From Gordionus sp. m RMFG-2023 (Eukaryota > Nematomorpha > Gordioida > Chordodea > Parachordodidae), in assembly GCF_954871325.1 (NCBI RefSeq), contig NC_088777.1, positions 50,693,366 to 50,757,365 of the forward strand: DNA of 64,000 nucleotides, read 5' to 3'. The notes under the pieces are model-generated. The model ran no database searches, was not told the DNA's origin, and saw nothing but the letters and a program-made list of their open reading frames with translations. Positions 22,713 through 34,612 of this stretch are shown here, piece by piece. Position 1 is the stretch's first letter. Each line of letters starts with the position of its first letter. Made by a program: the position numbers and the translations under genes.

Positions 22713-24000
22713 TTTCCTTAATTTCCTTAAGTGTCTATCTAATGAGCTCAGCTATTCTCATAGTTTCAATCAAATCGATGATATTATCTTTTGAAATATT
22801 TTATCGTTTTACATGGTAAATTTTAAAATGTTTGATATTTAGCGTCAATGAAAATATGAAATCAATATTAATTCATACAATAAATTAGAAACGTATTTTT
22901 TTTGTTCCCAAATTTGAATATATATGCGATAAAAGGTAGAAATGATTATTCATAAACAGTAATATTTTTTAAATTATTTTAACCGGTATCTTTATTTTTT
23001 AATTGGGGTGGATTTACTTCGCTCTTTTCATCCTTGATTGATATCATTTCGGCCAAAATACTATCGTTTTGTACCAGGATGTATTTTTGGAACCATTGGT
23101 AAACGTCACGGTGGAATATTAACTACTTAATCTATTAGCTCCAATATATTTTTGAAGTAAGAAATCCTTATATCATAAATTAAAGATTACATTGTCCTTA
23201 CGATAAAACCAATTTTGATATTATATTTTACAGAAAGGAAGACCAAAAAAATATGTAATTTTTAAATATTTTAAATATTTTAAATAATATTTAGTAATAA
23301 ATAACTCATCAACATTTATTATCTGGGTAATAAAATACGACTTTTCACATATGAATACAGAGAATTCTTTTTATTCGACAAAAATTTCAAATTTAAATTC
23401 AGACTCAATCATGGTTACTTTTTGGGGACTATAGAATTTTATTTATAATTATATAATTATAAATTTAGATATTATATTTTTTTTAACAAGGTTTTGTAAA
23501 AAGAAATTTAATAAAATATTTTAATAATAATAATAAAAAAAAAATTTTTTTTATTTTTTTTTATTTATAATTAGTGAAAAAAGCTAATGATAAACGAAGT
23601 AAAATAAATGTTTTAGTAAGAATGAAATTTGATTAAAAACTCATTAAAGTGACCATCTATTTTGATACCTTATAGATAAATAAGTTGGATTTTAATATGA
23701 TAATTTTGAGGAATTAATTACGGTTTGAATAGTCCAATCATATTCTAAAGTTATTTTACTAGATTTTTAAAAATTAAATTATTAAACTGAATGTAGTACA
23801 TGGGAAGTTTTTATTTAAATTAAAATTCAACTATCTTTATACACTTAAAATAGATTTTATTTAATACTCTCATTAAAAAACATATTTTAATAAACTATAA
23901 TACATTGATAAAATATAATAATTTCAAATTAACATACCATATCTATAATCAATATTAAAAAAATATATAATTAAAAGAAAGGAAATTAAAAATTATATTT
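22713..24000. other. AT-rich stretch, nothing recognised
   Basis: Runs of A and T dominate (for example 23520-23570). No gene or repeat boundary is visible. Confidence 0.4.
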
Positions 24001-24099
24001 AGGTAAGGTCGGCGGGGCTTTATGACCCATGTATGGATATGCAGTCGGAGCGACAGATTTTGAGAGATATCTTTTGTCGAAGGTAGTAGCCTTCTTTGG

Positions 24100-25560
24100 A
24101 TCATTGGTTAAAAGTAACCTTTACCCTATTGTTTTGAATTTTACTTAGGGTACAAAACAAGTTTCTGAGACTACCGGAACCAAAACATTCTTAAGGTGGC
24201 CATATTTATTGGTTTTTATATTCTTCGGGATGGAATTGGCAGAAAAAAATCTGACAAAACGATCTACGCATGTATAATCCCACGCGAGGGGCAAACCTTG
24301 GTTCCAAGGGACTAGCGTCATCCCATTCGGTCTGGTTTGAATATCGGAGCTATAGCTAGTGGGTTTTCCAGCGTAGAGAGAATATTTTGGATTTCAGGGT
24401 ATATTGATGATTGAATGGATAGCAGAGTGTCTAGGAAGTCTGCCTTTTGAGAAACGACAGTGTAGGGTAAAGTATCCAAGACTATCAATGTGAGTTTCAC
24501 ATAGGACAATGATGTAGGCGTTACGATTTTGCAGCCTAAGCGAAGACCAATAGCTATTCTGAGTTCTTCGTTGGTAAGTAGCAAGCTTAGATTAGAACTA
24601 GGTATAGTTTCCATTCATATCCAAGGTGGCAGGTGGATGGCTAGATTTATTTGATCTAGCAAAAAAGTCGTGTTGTGGTCATTATGTATACTTGGGGTTG
24701 GGTTTGGGTAAAGAAAAAGAGATGGAGATTTTCTTTGAACAGCTTTGAAGTGTAAGTATTCGACGCAATGCTGTATCAATTGCAAGTCTCTGTCTTATAG
24801 AATTTGGAAAAGCTACCGTATCATATGGGTCGATAGTATCCAAGTCTCCAAGTGTAAATTGAATTTAGCAACAGAGGATAGATAGGCTGAAATTCTCAAG
24901 GATATGGGGGATTGGATGCCTATATCTCCTAGTTTTGGTGGAAGGGCAGGTTGCATCCAGGAGAATGAGAGAATTTGATGTTTAAAAGAGATTCAAGAGT
25001 ATTTATTTCGGGGAAAGTGAAGATTGTTGATAATTTTTGGGATGAATAAAAAATTTATAAGTAAATAAAAAGCCTGATGAGCAGGCAAGTGTTTTAAAAT
25101 ATTTTTCAATCTATTGAATTTGACTAGGAATTTATCTCTGATACATATAAAATTTTCCCCTCCAATGAGTAAAGATGGGTAAAGTTAGCTTTGTCCACTG
25201 CAATCAAATTTTCGGGTGGGCAGTAGATTCAAGGGGGGGGGGAAATATGAGGGTTTAGTGATAGTCCTGTAATAGGGGCTAAGTGATTCATGATTGTTGG
25301 AATTTTTATGATTTCCTAATAAGGGCCCGCGTGTGTCATCGTTCAGGTACCAAAAATTTAATTTAAGATCACAATTGGAAGAGATCTCTTTTATAAGTTA
25401 ATTAGCGGTATGTTAATTTTACACCATAATATCTAGGATCCAGAATATTTGTTGCATAATGATATTCTCAAATTGAACCTAATTAATGCCGAACCTAAAG
25501 GATCCCTTGGGTGCCCTGTTTAGAGAGAATGATAGAATAAATTTTAAAAAGGTGGGTTGA
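24100..25560 (-). pseudogene. LINE with restriction-like endonuclease, copy 2 (decayed)
   Basis: Minus-strand pieces align with copy 1. RT active site as WYLNDDT near 25335-25355, with SLNP-type downstream context; ETIPSSNLSLLLTNEELRIA (24614 downward) matching EALPSRNLGNLLSDEQLRVA of copy 1. Then in one frame THIDSLGYFTLHCRFSKGR (His-x3-Cys of the CCHC motif), a TGA, and RPNGMTLVPWNQGLPLAWDY followed by KTNKYGHLKNVLVPVVSET. This keeps the endonuclease region that copy 1 has only in broken frames, although the PD acid is Asn here (RPN instead of RPD). The piece ends with TAA near 24135. Several frameshifts separate the blocks. It is less AT-rich than its surroundings, as expected for a more recent arrival. 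Confidence 0.72.
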
Positions 25561-25579
25561 TTACATGCAGCGATGTATG

Positions 25580-25645
25580 TTTATTGTTTTATTTTATTTT
25601 ATTTTATATTTGATGTAAGAAAACTATATATTAAATAAAGAGATA
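25580..25645 (+). repeat. LINE 3'-tail fragment in opposite orientation
   Basis: The plus strand reads (TTTTA)n then TTGATGTAAGAAAACTATAT. The same series occurs on the minus strand just upstream of the A tail of LINE copy 1 (18297-18335). So this is a 3' untranslated scrap of the same family, inverted relative to the adjoining copy 2. Confidence 0.6.
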
Positions 25646-28600
25646 GTTATAATTTTATAAAATTATATTGGAACCGTCAAATAGTGAAATGCAAAATTTA
25701 TTTACAATCGTTGTACTGATACTTATCCATTAAAAAATAATTATTAATAATTATTGAAAGGCTTAACTATTTCATAGTTCTTTTTAGAGGTTCAGGTTCA
25801 TATCAGATATATATTTAATCGCTCAGAATTCAGATAAGTTTGTGTTAATAAAATGTTTATTGGATTAATGGTTTGGTTATGTTAAGATTAAATCATTAAT
25901 GATAGAATAGAAGGTTTTTAAATAAATTATCACAATCATTATCATTATTACTCTTTATTTCTCTTTGTGATTTAATTTTGCACTTTAGAGGAAATCATAG
26001 CAATTGGTACCACAAATAATTACGATTTTTTTTGTTATTTAATCTCATAAGGGAAAAAGTATGAATGAATTCATTTTAAATATGTCTGTCGCTTAAAATA
26101 GATCTTTGGCACCTTTAATATTAACCATTTTTGTTAATTATATATTTCCAATAGTTTTAAGATTTAAAATTTTTACGACTATTATGTTTACTCTTATTAG
26201 AGAACAATAAGTTGTTTTTTTTTTAAATAAAGTTAGAAATTTTTAAGATTATAATGGTATTAGTATATAATTTTCGTATGTTTGATTTGATAGTATTTAG
26301 AAATATGCTATAGAGTTCTGCAAGTCCTATAACATCATCAATAAAATATAGGCCCGGCCTTTGAAACAATGGATATTTTTAAAGTCTAGTCAAGAATTGA
26401 GCTGAAAAGAACTACTGGTTTAAGGAAAGGTTTAAGATGTATAAAAAATTGTTGATGGCTTGGAGTGAGTTGGGCGAGAATATTTGCACTATGTGTTGAA
26501 CGTAAATTTTGCCATATCAAACTCAATTAGATGGGATTACTGAGCGCAGCTAACAGAGTGTGATTAAAAATTTCGGTTGTTCCGAGAGAAATTAGATTAG
26601 ACAAACTATATTGTTTTGGAATTTAAGAATAGAAACTATTAGAAATTAAAGGAAATTACGTCTAATTTCTATTTTATTGCAAAACATGAAAATTATAGTT
26701 ATGTAATAGAATATAACTATATTTTAAAATGAATAAATATTATCTCAAAACCGTTATAAACTATAATATTCATATTTATGTTCGGTTCTTTCCTTTCAAA
26801 ATGTGCTTATATAATGGTTACAAGGGTTTGGTTTAGTTTGACACATTTCTATAACTTCCAAAATTACTACAATATCCAGTATTTTAATTAAAACACTTGG
26901 ATCAGGTTCACACGAATTATTTTTATATGATGGATTATATCAATGATAATTTTTTTAATATAAATTTTAGCTAGAGAGGCTAAGAATGCAAGTATTGAAA
27001 ATTAAATAAATTTAAATAAAAATTAAATTTTACGTTTCAACTTTCAAATTAAAAAATAACTAGACTTTTGTGACCTTTAGAAATTTTATTTTGATGGTAG
27101 CATAAGTAATCCGGGTCGTGGGTGGCAAAGTCGATACAGTATTTATTAATCCTCGAGAGGTAAAATAAAATGTCATACGAGATGTTGTAGTCAGTTTGTG
27201 AACCCGTTAAATATTATAAAACTGGTTCAATTCAGAGGAATATTTTTTGAAACCGGATTTGGTTCTGGGTTGAGTGTTTAGGAATATTGTACATTTAAAA
27301 AAATACATATTTGAATCATAATTAAAAAATTGGACATAAATTTGGTATAAGACATATTAGAATAACATCTTCCAAGAGTTGCACTTTCATCCTCTAAATT
27401 AGAGGTCAAAAAATGAATTTAATATGTAAAAAAGATCTTTCAACGTTTACCTATATTAAATATATTTATATGAAAATAGGATGACCTAACTTGGGTTGCA
27501 GGAACAGCAAATAAGATTTTGGATAAAATATAAATCAGGGTCCTATAACTCAGCAGATTCCTAAAAAATGCAAAATAATTTTATTCTTATCCAATCTTTT
27601 TTTATAGAACCAAATCTGATAATTATCTCCAATACTTTTTCTAAAATTGTTGGCCCTTTTCTAAATATTTGCTACCTTTAAGTTGTATCAATTTCTCTAA
27701 AACTTCTTGTTCAATAACTTCATCCGCGGAGATATGGTTTTAATCTGACTCCACAAATTAACAGGCTGCCTTTTCTCGCAAATTTTATCATCATCACTTA
27801 GTAATATCTGTAATATTTAACGATTTATACCGTTTATATATAAATAAACTGAAGTTATAAAATATCATTTAAATTATTAAATTTGTATTTACAATTATAC
27901 AAATTTATTAATATACGATTTAAATATCACTGATTAAACCCTGTTTTAAAATATTTTCGGGTTCCGTTCGAGTTATTATATTTAAAGGGTTTGGTTCCAG
28001 TTTTGGACCCAAAAAATTTAAAACTAAGGTTTTCTACTACGGTTTTTGGGTTTGGTTTAAAACTCTGGTCAAAAAATAATATTTTCAAAAATTTCTCTAA
28101 GAAATCCTTTAAGTTTTATAATTTATAAATAAATTCGTTAGATGTGTCAGGCTTTATATAGTAGTTTTTTTGCCCCAAAAATTGTAAATTTCTCAGGTCC
28201 GACTTTATCTTCGAGCAAAGTTCTTAAATCAGTGATTTGTATATCTGTTCTTTTATTTCCGATTTGTTATCAAAAAGATGTTATAGAAGACAGCCTCGGC
28301 TTGTTATAAAGTGTTTATACCCTCACTTATAACTGCTTGTAAAATTAGTTAACCTTGAATATTTTCTTAAAATTGATTAATCCTTTTAAAAAAATACAAT
28401 TCGAAATCATGTATCTTCTTTAATTTTTAAGTTTTATAGCAATATATTTTATTTCTCCATATGTAATTTTTAAAAGTTCCTATTTAATCGTTCAGAATTA
28501 AAACTGAAATGGCCAGAAAAAAAAGAATAAATATTTGATGCACAGAAAAAAATACTAAAAAACTCAGAATTATTTCTTTAAAATTTAATTTATCAATAAA

Positions 28601-29099
28601 AAAAAGTAATTGCTCATTATAAATTGAAACGCTCGGATTAAACAATGAATTGACAAAATAAATTATTAATACGTATTTTCTCTTAGTACTATTGATTTTA
28701 AGAATTTGTATACATTCAAAAAATATTGGCCCATTCGTCCCACTGAACTTATGTACCCACTAATTTCAATAACGATATTAATACCCCAGCCCTCATTGTC
28801 GTAGACCTAGACAGTACTCAAAATAAAAATTACTGGTTATGAAGGCTTATTTTTAGGAATCTTTCGATTAATACCCATGTTTTAAATGTTTGAAAGCGAA
28901 AATGCCCTTAAGACATAGTCATGAGTAAAAATTACAATGTAGTAAATCTCTATATTAGCTTTTATAAGTTATATAATGAAATATTATGTTAGAATTTTTT
29001 AGCTTCTCCAACATACTCTGAATAATAGAGTTATCACATTATCCATATAATAAAATGATTCTTTTCAAATTATTATGCTAAAAAATTATCAACCCAATC
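25646..29099. other. AT-rich stretch with weak element traces
   Basis: Around 26290-26362 the minus strand reads PGLYFIDDVIGLAELYS, a possible RT active-site scrap. Around 27190-27290 and 27955-28075 are GGGTTTGGTTCC/GAACCC-type words in opposite arrangement, which may be the subterminal ends of a worn hAT-like element, but no ends or target duplication could be set. Otherwise nothing is recognised. Confidence 0.35.
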
Positions 29100-29850
29100 G
29101 CATCACCCTGAAGCGGTGAGGTGACGAGCATCAATGTAATCAATTGATCTCCTTATTAGTTTTCATTTGGTGCCCATGTCGATATATCATGCTATATTTT
29201 AACCCCAACCCTACCATACCCACTCTGAAGAGATGAATATCAATAAAATCACTCGATCTTTTTATATTAGATTTTATTTGATATACATATTGATTATACT
29301 TGAAAGTTTTTGATTCTCCCTATTTAAACATTAACATAATCAATTAATCTCCTTATTAGCTTTCTCTTGATACCCATGACGATCTAATGTTAGAAATATT
29401 TAACAACCTACCTGCCCCCTCACCAAAACTACTATGGAGAGATGAATAGTGATGTAAATAATTTTATCTTTTAATTAGATTCCACTTGATAATTATGTTG
29501 ATATATTATACTATTAATTTCTTTCTAAACCCCCCATATTCAAAAACACACTTAGTGATGAGCATCAATGTAATCAATTGGTCTTTGTATTAAATTTCAT
29601 TTGATACCCCTGATGATATATATTATTGCGTAGCAATGTAATCAATTTATCTTTTTTTAGTTTTCATATAATACCTATGTTTTCATATTATGTATAATAT
29701 TTTACCCCCCCCCCCCAACACCTTTCATGGCTAAGAATGTTGAGCATTGTAATTAATTTATATTTTATTAGCTTTCATTCAATACCAAAGGCGAGATATT
29801 ATTTTAAAGACCCCTCTCCACCTATCTACACTGATGACATATAAAGTTCC
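29100..29850 (+). repeat. Degenerate tandem repeat, about seven units of roughly 70-118 bp
   Basis: A unit with the core ATGAGCATCAATGTAATCAA, then TCT...TTATTAG, TTTCATTTGATACCCATG and GATATATTAT recurs near 29127, 29231, 29325, 29440, 29558, 29628 and 29738. Each is followed by a C-rich spacer (for example AACCCCAACCCTA, CCCCCTCACC and a C run at 29705-29716). The units have diverged strongly, so this is an old satellite or minisatellite. Confidence 0.7.
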
Positions 29851-31089
29851 ATGATATGATATTATGTATAAAAAAATACTATTCCCCCATTTTCGACCTA
29901 TAAAGCACAGATAAATAAATCTCAACTAGAAGATAGACTAATAAAACTCAACAATTCATTTGGTTAACTTTAATTTGAAAACCAAAATGCTTTAATAGCA
30001 AAAATTTCTGAAAGATTTAGTATTTCTCTTGAGAAATTCGATAAAAAAGAATCTGAGAAAATTAAAATATTTACTTTGCAAAATGGTCTTTGATTCTAAG
30101 TATCTGTAAAATTCAACATAAATCCTTAGATAATTATTATTTTTTAATTCTGAGCAATTAAATTGTAAAACTCTGAGCATTTCGGTTTTTATTCTGTGCC
30201 AAATAATATAAGTAATTTTAAGAAGAATAATATTTTATTTAAGCTGTGTGTCATTAACTTCAAGAAGAAAAAAAAACAGATAAAAATTCAAAAATTTGAT
30301 GGAAATATTTTTAATATATATATATATTTATAACACGTCAAATATATTTCCTATTCCTTTTTGAAATTTTAGAAAGTTAATTAAAATTTTCAGTTATATT
30401 TGGAAAAGTTTGGAAATTTTGTTTAGGCTTTTAAATTATCTTATGCCCTTCGTATATTCTCATCATTATATTATTTATTTTAACAAAGTTGCAAATAACG
30501 GTAGTAGTCATCATACTTATATAATATATTAAAATGATAAATCAAAAAATAAAATAAATATATAGTAAAACAAGATGCATATTAATACAGGAAATACAAA
30601 TAATATGAAAGTGAGTTGAGTTTTAATAATTAAATATGTTTAATTTTGAATAATATTTTAATTTAATGAACGATACTATCCTAGTTTTCCTCGTATAATA
30701 TATTTTATACATTCCTAAATAATAAATCAATAAAACATTTAGGTGAGTCAAACAGAGAATTAACATCTAGAAATAATCCAGTTACAATAATCACATACAA
30801 GTATTCTCTCATTTCATATTCGGTGGATAGGAAAGCCTAATTAGCTCAACAAAATAAGGAATACTAAAATATAAATATAGTCCTAAAATTGAAACTTTTA
30901 TGAATTATTTTTATCTCCTTCACAGCACAATGATATAATAAATTGATAGGACAAAAAAAATATATCTTTTATATTCTTTCAGAAAAGATATTAGAAAATC
31001 TAGATTACATTCTCTCCATTTACTAGTAACTCCAATAAAAATCAAATATAGCTAGTTCAATCTTTGGTCTATCTATATTAACTTACATT
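29851..31089. other. AT-rich stretch, nothing recognised
   Basis: The only longer frame (29992-30180, minus) is Phe/Leu/Asn-rich and looks like chance. Three TATA-like runs occur near 30315. Confidence 0.4.
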
Positions 31090-31090
31090 A

Positions 31091-31165
31091 TGGGTGGCCC
31101 ATTGGGTTAGATGTATGCTTGGAAACAGAAGTACGAACAAGGACGCAGGTTCAATCCTGGTAAGG
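31091..31165 (+). promoter_or_regulatory. tRNA-like internal Pol III promoter (A and B boxes) at the LINE 5' end
   Basis: TGGGTTAGATG at 31103-31113 fits the A box TRGYNNARNNG with one mismatch, and GTTCAATCC at 31149-31157 fits the B box GWTCRANNC exactly, 35 bp apart. A good tRNA fold was not found: the TpsiC-like arm pairs over only four base pairs. It may be a tRNA-derived SINE head fused to the LINE, or a fortuitous match. Confidence 0.45.
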
Positions 31166-31328
31166 AGGATAAAAACGTTCGAGTTTTTCTTCGATGACTG
31201 ATGTGTAAAAACATATGGTAAGATGAATTTCGGAGCTTAGAGATGACACCCCGGTCACCGACAGGCCTGGACAACCGGGTGCTAAGGATACCTGTCCAAT
31301 AAACAAAATTAAGGAAACAAATAGAAAT

Positions 31329-32158
31329 TTGAATATGAAAGCAAGGGCGTTCCCTCCAAGCCACGCGCAGGGTGTAGACCTCCATCCTGTGAAAAGTAAA
31401 GTAAAGGTCAAAGCAAAGAAGTCAAGATTAGCAAATTTGAATATTGGGATGCTTAAAGGTAAGACGAGAGAGTTGGCATCAATGTTGAACAAGATAAAAG
31501 TTGATATACCGTGCATACAAGAGACGAAATGGAAAGGTCAGAAGACGATTGGAGATGGTTATAAATAATACTATAATGGAATTGTTAGCAATAGGAACGG
31601 TGTCGGCATTATCCTCAGTCAAGATCTAACCTCCTCAGTAGTAGAATTCAGCAGGATTTCTGATAGACTTATGAAGATAAAAATTTGCATTGGTCAATCA
31701 ATATTACACATCCAGTATATGCTCCTCAAACGGGTTGCAAGGAAGAAAAGAAAATGACTTTAGAGCTATCCTTTATGAAGCTGATAGAAATCCTTAAGGA
31801 TGACTTAGTCATAATTGGTGGTGACTTAAATGCGCACGTGGGTAAAGCAAGAGATAGCTACAAAAGGCATCATGGTGGTTTTGGATATGGAGAAAGAAAT
31901 GATGAAGGAGAGCACGTACTGAAATTTGCTCAAGCTTTCGACCTTGCCTTAACCAACACCTACTATAGGAAAAAAGTCAGTCATTTAATAACATACGAAA
32001 GTGGTACAAGAAAAACACAGATAGATTACATGTTAATCTTTCGCAGAAGATTAAAAGATGTAATAAACTGCAAAGTCATCGCAGGAGATGATATCGCCGC
32101 ACAACACACGCTACTAGTCATGGATTTACACATCTTTAAATCACTCAAAACAAGATAA
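31329..32158 (+). pseudogene. RTE-like LINE endonuclease domain (APE type)
   Basis: The endonuclease nicks target DNA to prime reverse transcription. Visible motifs: ANLNIGMLKGKTRELASML (start of fold), IQETKWKG (catalytic Glu, about 31515-31540), GGDLNAHVG (Asp/Asn, about 31820-31845), TQIDYML (about 32015) and AAQHTLLVMD (His, about 32100-32125). All canonical residues of the fold are present. The frame is interrupted: TAA at 31566-31568 after IGDGYK, and a frame change between there and 31685. The product in this copy is therefore not made whole. Confidence 0.85.
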
Positions 32159-32315
32159 AACTGGAACCATGCATCAAATGGGGCAAATTAAAAACAATGA
32201 CAGATGCCTTTGCAATCAATGCAAACATTGAACAATAGATTCCTCACAAGTCAGTGAAAAAATGTAGACAGACCTTTCTTCCAGATTAATAGACACTGCC
32301 AATTCGACACTAGGC

Positions 32316-33915
32316 TTGACAAGGGGAGGCAACAAATCATACAAAGAACTATGGAGGTGGAATGAAGATGTACAAACCACTATACAGGTGAAAAGAGCCC
32401 TTTATAAAATATGGTACAAATCCAAAAACTCAGATGACACGACAAGATACAAAATACCCAAGAGAATAGCTACAAAAGCGGTGGCTAGGGCTAAATCTAT
32501 GGCATACGATAACATGTATGAAGAACTACATACCAAAGAAGGGCATAATATAATATACAGATTAGTCAAACAGCGAGAAAAGAATTCTAGGGATATAAAC
32601 GGAGCTTCGAGAGTAATCAATAATATAGATGGGATGATAATAAAGGAAAATGAAATAATGAATAGATGGAAAGAATATTTTCAGGAGCTTCTCAACTTTA
32701 ATCCCAACATATTACATCTAGATGAACACTCCCCATGTCAAAACCTTATACAACCTATAACAGAACAAGAAATAATCACATGCCTCAAGCATATAAATAA
32801 CAACAAAGCTAGGGGTCCCGACGATATTCCAATAGAAAGCACTAGGAGATGATGGAATACATCTCCTCACAAATCTGTACAATAAATTACTTGGAAATGA
32901 AAAGGTTCCTCAAAAATGGAGGCAGAGCTATCTAGTTCCTATCTTCAAAAATAAAGGGGATCCACACAATTGTCAAAATTACAGGGCATAAAACTAATGT
33001 CACACTGTCTAAAACTATGCGAAAAAATAATAGAAAAAAGATTAAGAGACATAATCGAAATAGGAGAGACTCAGTTTGGCTTTATGCCTGGAAGATCAAC
33101 AACTGGTGCTATCCTCGCAATTAGGCAAATGAGTGAAAAATACAGGGAAAAGAACAAAAAGCTACACATGGTCTTTCTCGATCGAAGACCTTCGATAGAA
33201 TCCCAAGAAAGCTAATCTGGTGGGCGCTACGCCACAAAAAGATTCCCGAAAAATATATTACAGGATATGTATATGGGTCATACAACAATGGTCCGTAGCA
33301 CAACTGGTACTTCGGCTTCACAATAGTCGAAGGAGTTCATCAAGCGTCGGCTCTCAGCCGACTTCTCTTCATTAGTAATAGTTTTTTTAGCACAGTCTAT
33401 ACCTCAAACAGTCCCGTAGAATATGATATTTGCAGATGATATTGTGATACTTGCCGAATCCAAGGATGAAATGAAAGAAAGATTAGTGAGTTGGATAAAT
33501 ATCCTAGAAAAGCACGGATTAAAAGTAAATAGAGAAAAGACGGAGTATATGGTGATAGGAGCAGATGAAACAGAGATTATTGGTATAAATGAATAGCAGA
33601 TATCGGCAATTGAAACCTGCAAATATTTGGGCTCCACTATACAAACAAATGGCACAAAAGAAAAGGAGATAAAGAGTAAGATTAAACAAGGGTGGCTAAA
33701 GTAAGATCTTTATCTAGAGTGCTATTTGACAAAAGAATCCACAATTAAAGGGAATACAGTTCCACAGTACAACCAACTATTCTATATAGTTCGAAAACAT
33801 GGCCAACCAAAAAATTAGATGAGAGAAGTCTATAAACTATGGAGATGAGAATGCTGAGGATGATTGCTGGGGTAACAAGAAGGTTAGAATGCGCAGTACA
33901 AGATTACTAAGTAGT
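32316..33915 (+). pseudogene. RTE-like LINE reverse transcriptase and C-terminal region
   Basis: The linker (32316-32750) includes NIIYRLVKQREKNSRDI. RT blocks follow: ITCLKHINNNKARGPDDIP (about 32770-32835), QKWRQSYLVPIFKNKGDPHN, LRDIIEIGETQFGFMPGRST (about 33040-33105), KTFDRIPR (about 33187-33210, in a shifted frame), the active site IFADDIVILAES (about 33425-33460), then GLKVNREKTEYM and TCKYLGS. C-terminal pieces with MRMLRMIAGVTRR lie near 33845-33880. Frames change several times (near 32850, 32985, 33190, 33250-33420 and after 33590) and the region between the GFMPGRS block and the FADD block is partly lost. No activity is expected. Confidence 0.85.
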
Positions 33916-34560
33916 TAAAAGGTAGTGCCTATTAAGACTAAGTTAATGGTAAACAGACTTAGGTGGTATGGGCACACAATGAGGCCTATGACTACAAAGG
34001 AAATAAGGTTGAGAGTTTGGAAGTGATGGGCAAACGTAAAAGAGAAAGGCCAAAACTTCAATGGGGCCATAAAGTTAGAGCTTATAGAAAGAAGTATAAA
34101 TGATAAAAGAGATTGTGAATAACATAAAGTGGAGAGAGATGTTAAAGGAGCTTACCACCAGAAAAGGTGAAGGCTAAAGAGAAAAAAAATAAATAAATAT
34201 TGTGTCCGGTTGCATCCCACTATAAATATAACCTTAGCCTTTTTCTTAAAAAAATATGACAAAATCGAGGTTCTCGACAACACCTGACATTACTCACCCA
34301 ATGATTTCCAAAGAAATAATTCATTTAATAGAAAGACTATTAGGTATATTCTTTTTTCATCAAAAAAATTTAATAAAATATGAAGAGTAACACTTTAAAT
34401 TTATAAATATCATAATTAATTCAATAAAATTGATTTTGTTGAGTAAGGCAAACTAATACGAGTACATTGAACTCTTATAATAAGTAACCCATTTGTCCGC
34501 AACTTTAAAAATGAGAAATATAAATTTAAATTAAATAATTTATATATTTATAAATTTAAA

Positions 34561-34612
34561 GAGCAAGGTGAAAGCTAAAGAGAAAAAAAAAAGAAAAAAA
34601 ATAGCAATAAAA
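34561..34612 (+). repeat. Second, extremely 5'-truncated RTE-like 3' tail
   Basis: AAGGTGAAAGCTAAAGAGAA followed by an A-rich tail copies the last bases of the LINE ending at about 34200 (AAAGGTGAAGGCTAAAGAGA then A-rich). It lies 0.36 kb downstream in the same orientation and reads as a minimal second insertion. Confidence 0.6.

Larger units (their letters stand above)
31091..34250 (+). mobile_element. RTE-like LINE (APE endonuclease and RT), nearly full length but broken
   Basis: A plus-strand non-LTR retrotransposon with a less AT-rich body than its flanks. The 5' part (31091-31328) has tRNA-like promoter boxes. Then come an apurinic-type endonuclease (31390-32150), a linker and an RT (32750-33690), a C-terminal region ending near 33910, and a 3' tail of GGTGAAGGCTAAAGAGA followed by A/AATA-rich sequence (34160-34200). 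The endonuclease wording is that of the elements annotated in many animals as craniofacial development protein 2-like, which belong to the RTE/BovB group. Clade assignment is from memory of those proteins. Confidence 0.85.

Noticed and set aside
29100-29850. CRISPR-like array
   Set aside because: Repeat units are long, diverged and of irregular spacing, with no short identical repeats or unique spacers, and the DNA is eukaryotic.
31091-31165. A functional tRNA gene
   Set aside because: A and B boxes are present, but no cloverleaf with seven-base acceptor and five-base T stems could be formed.
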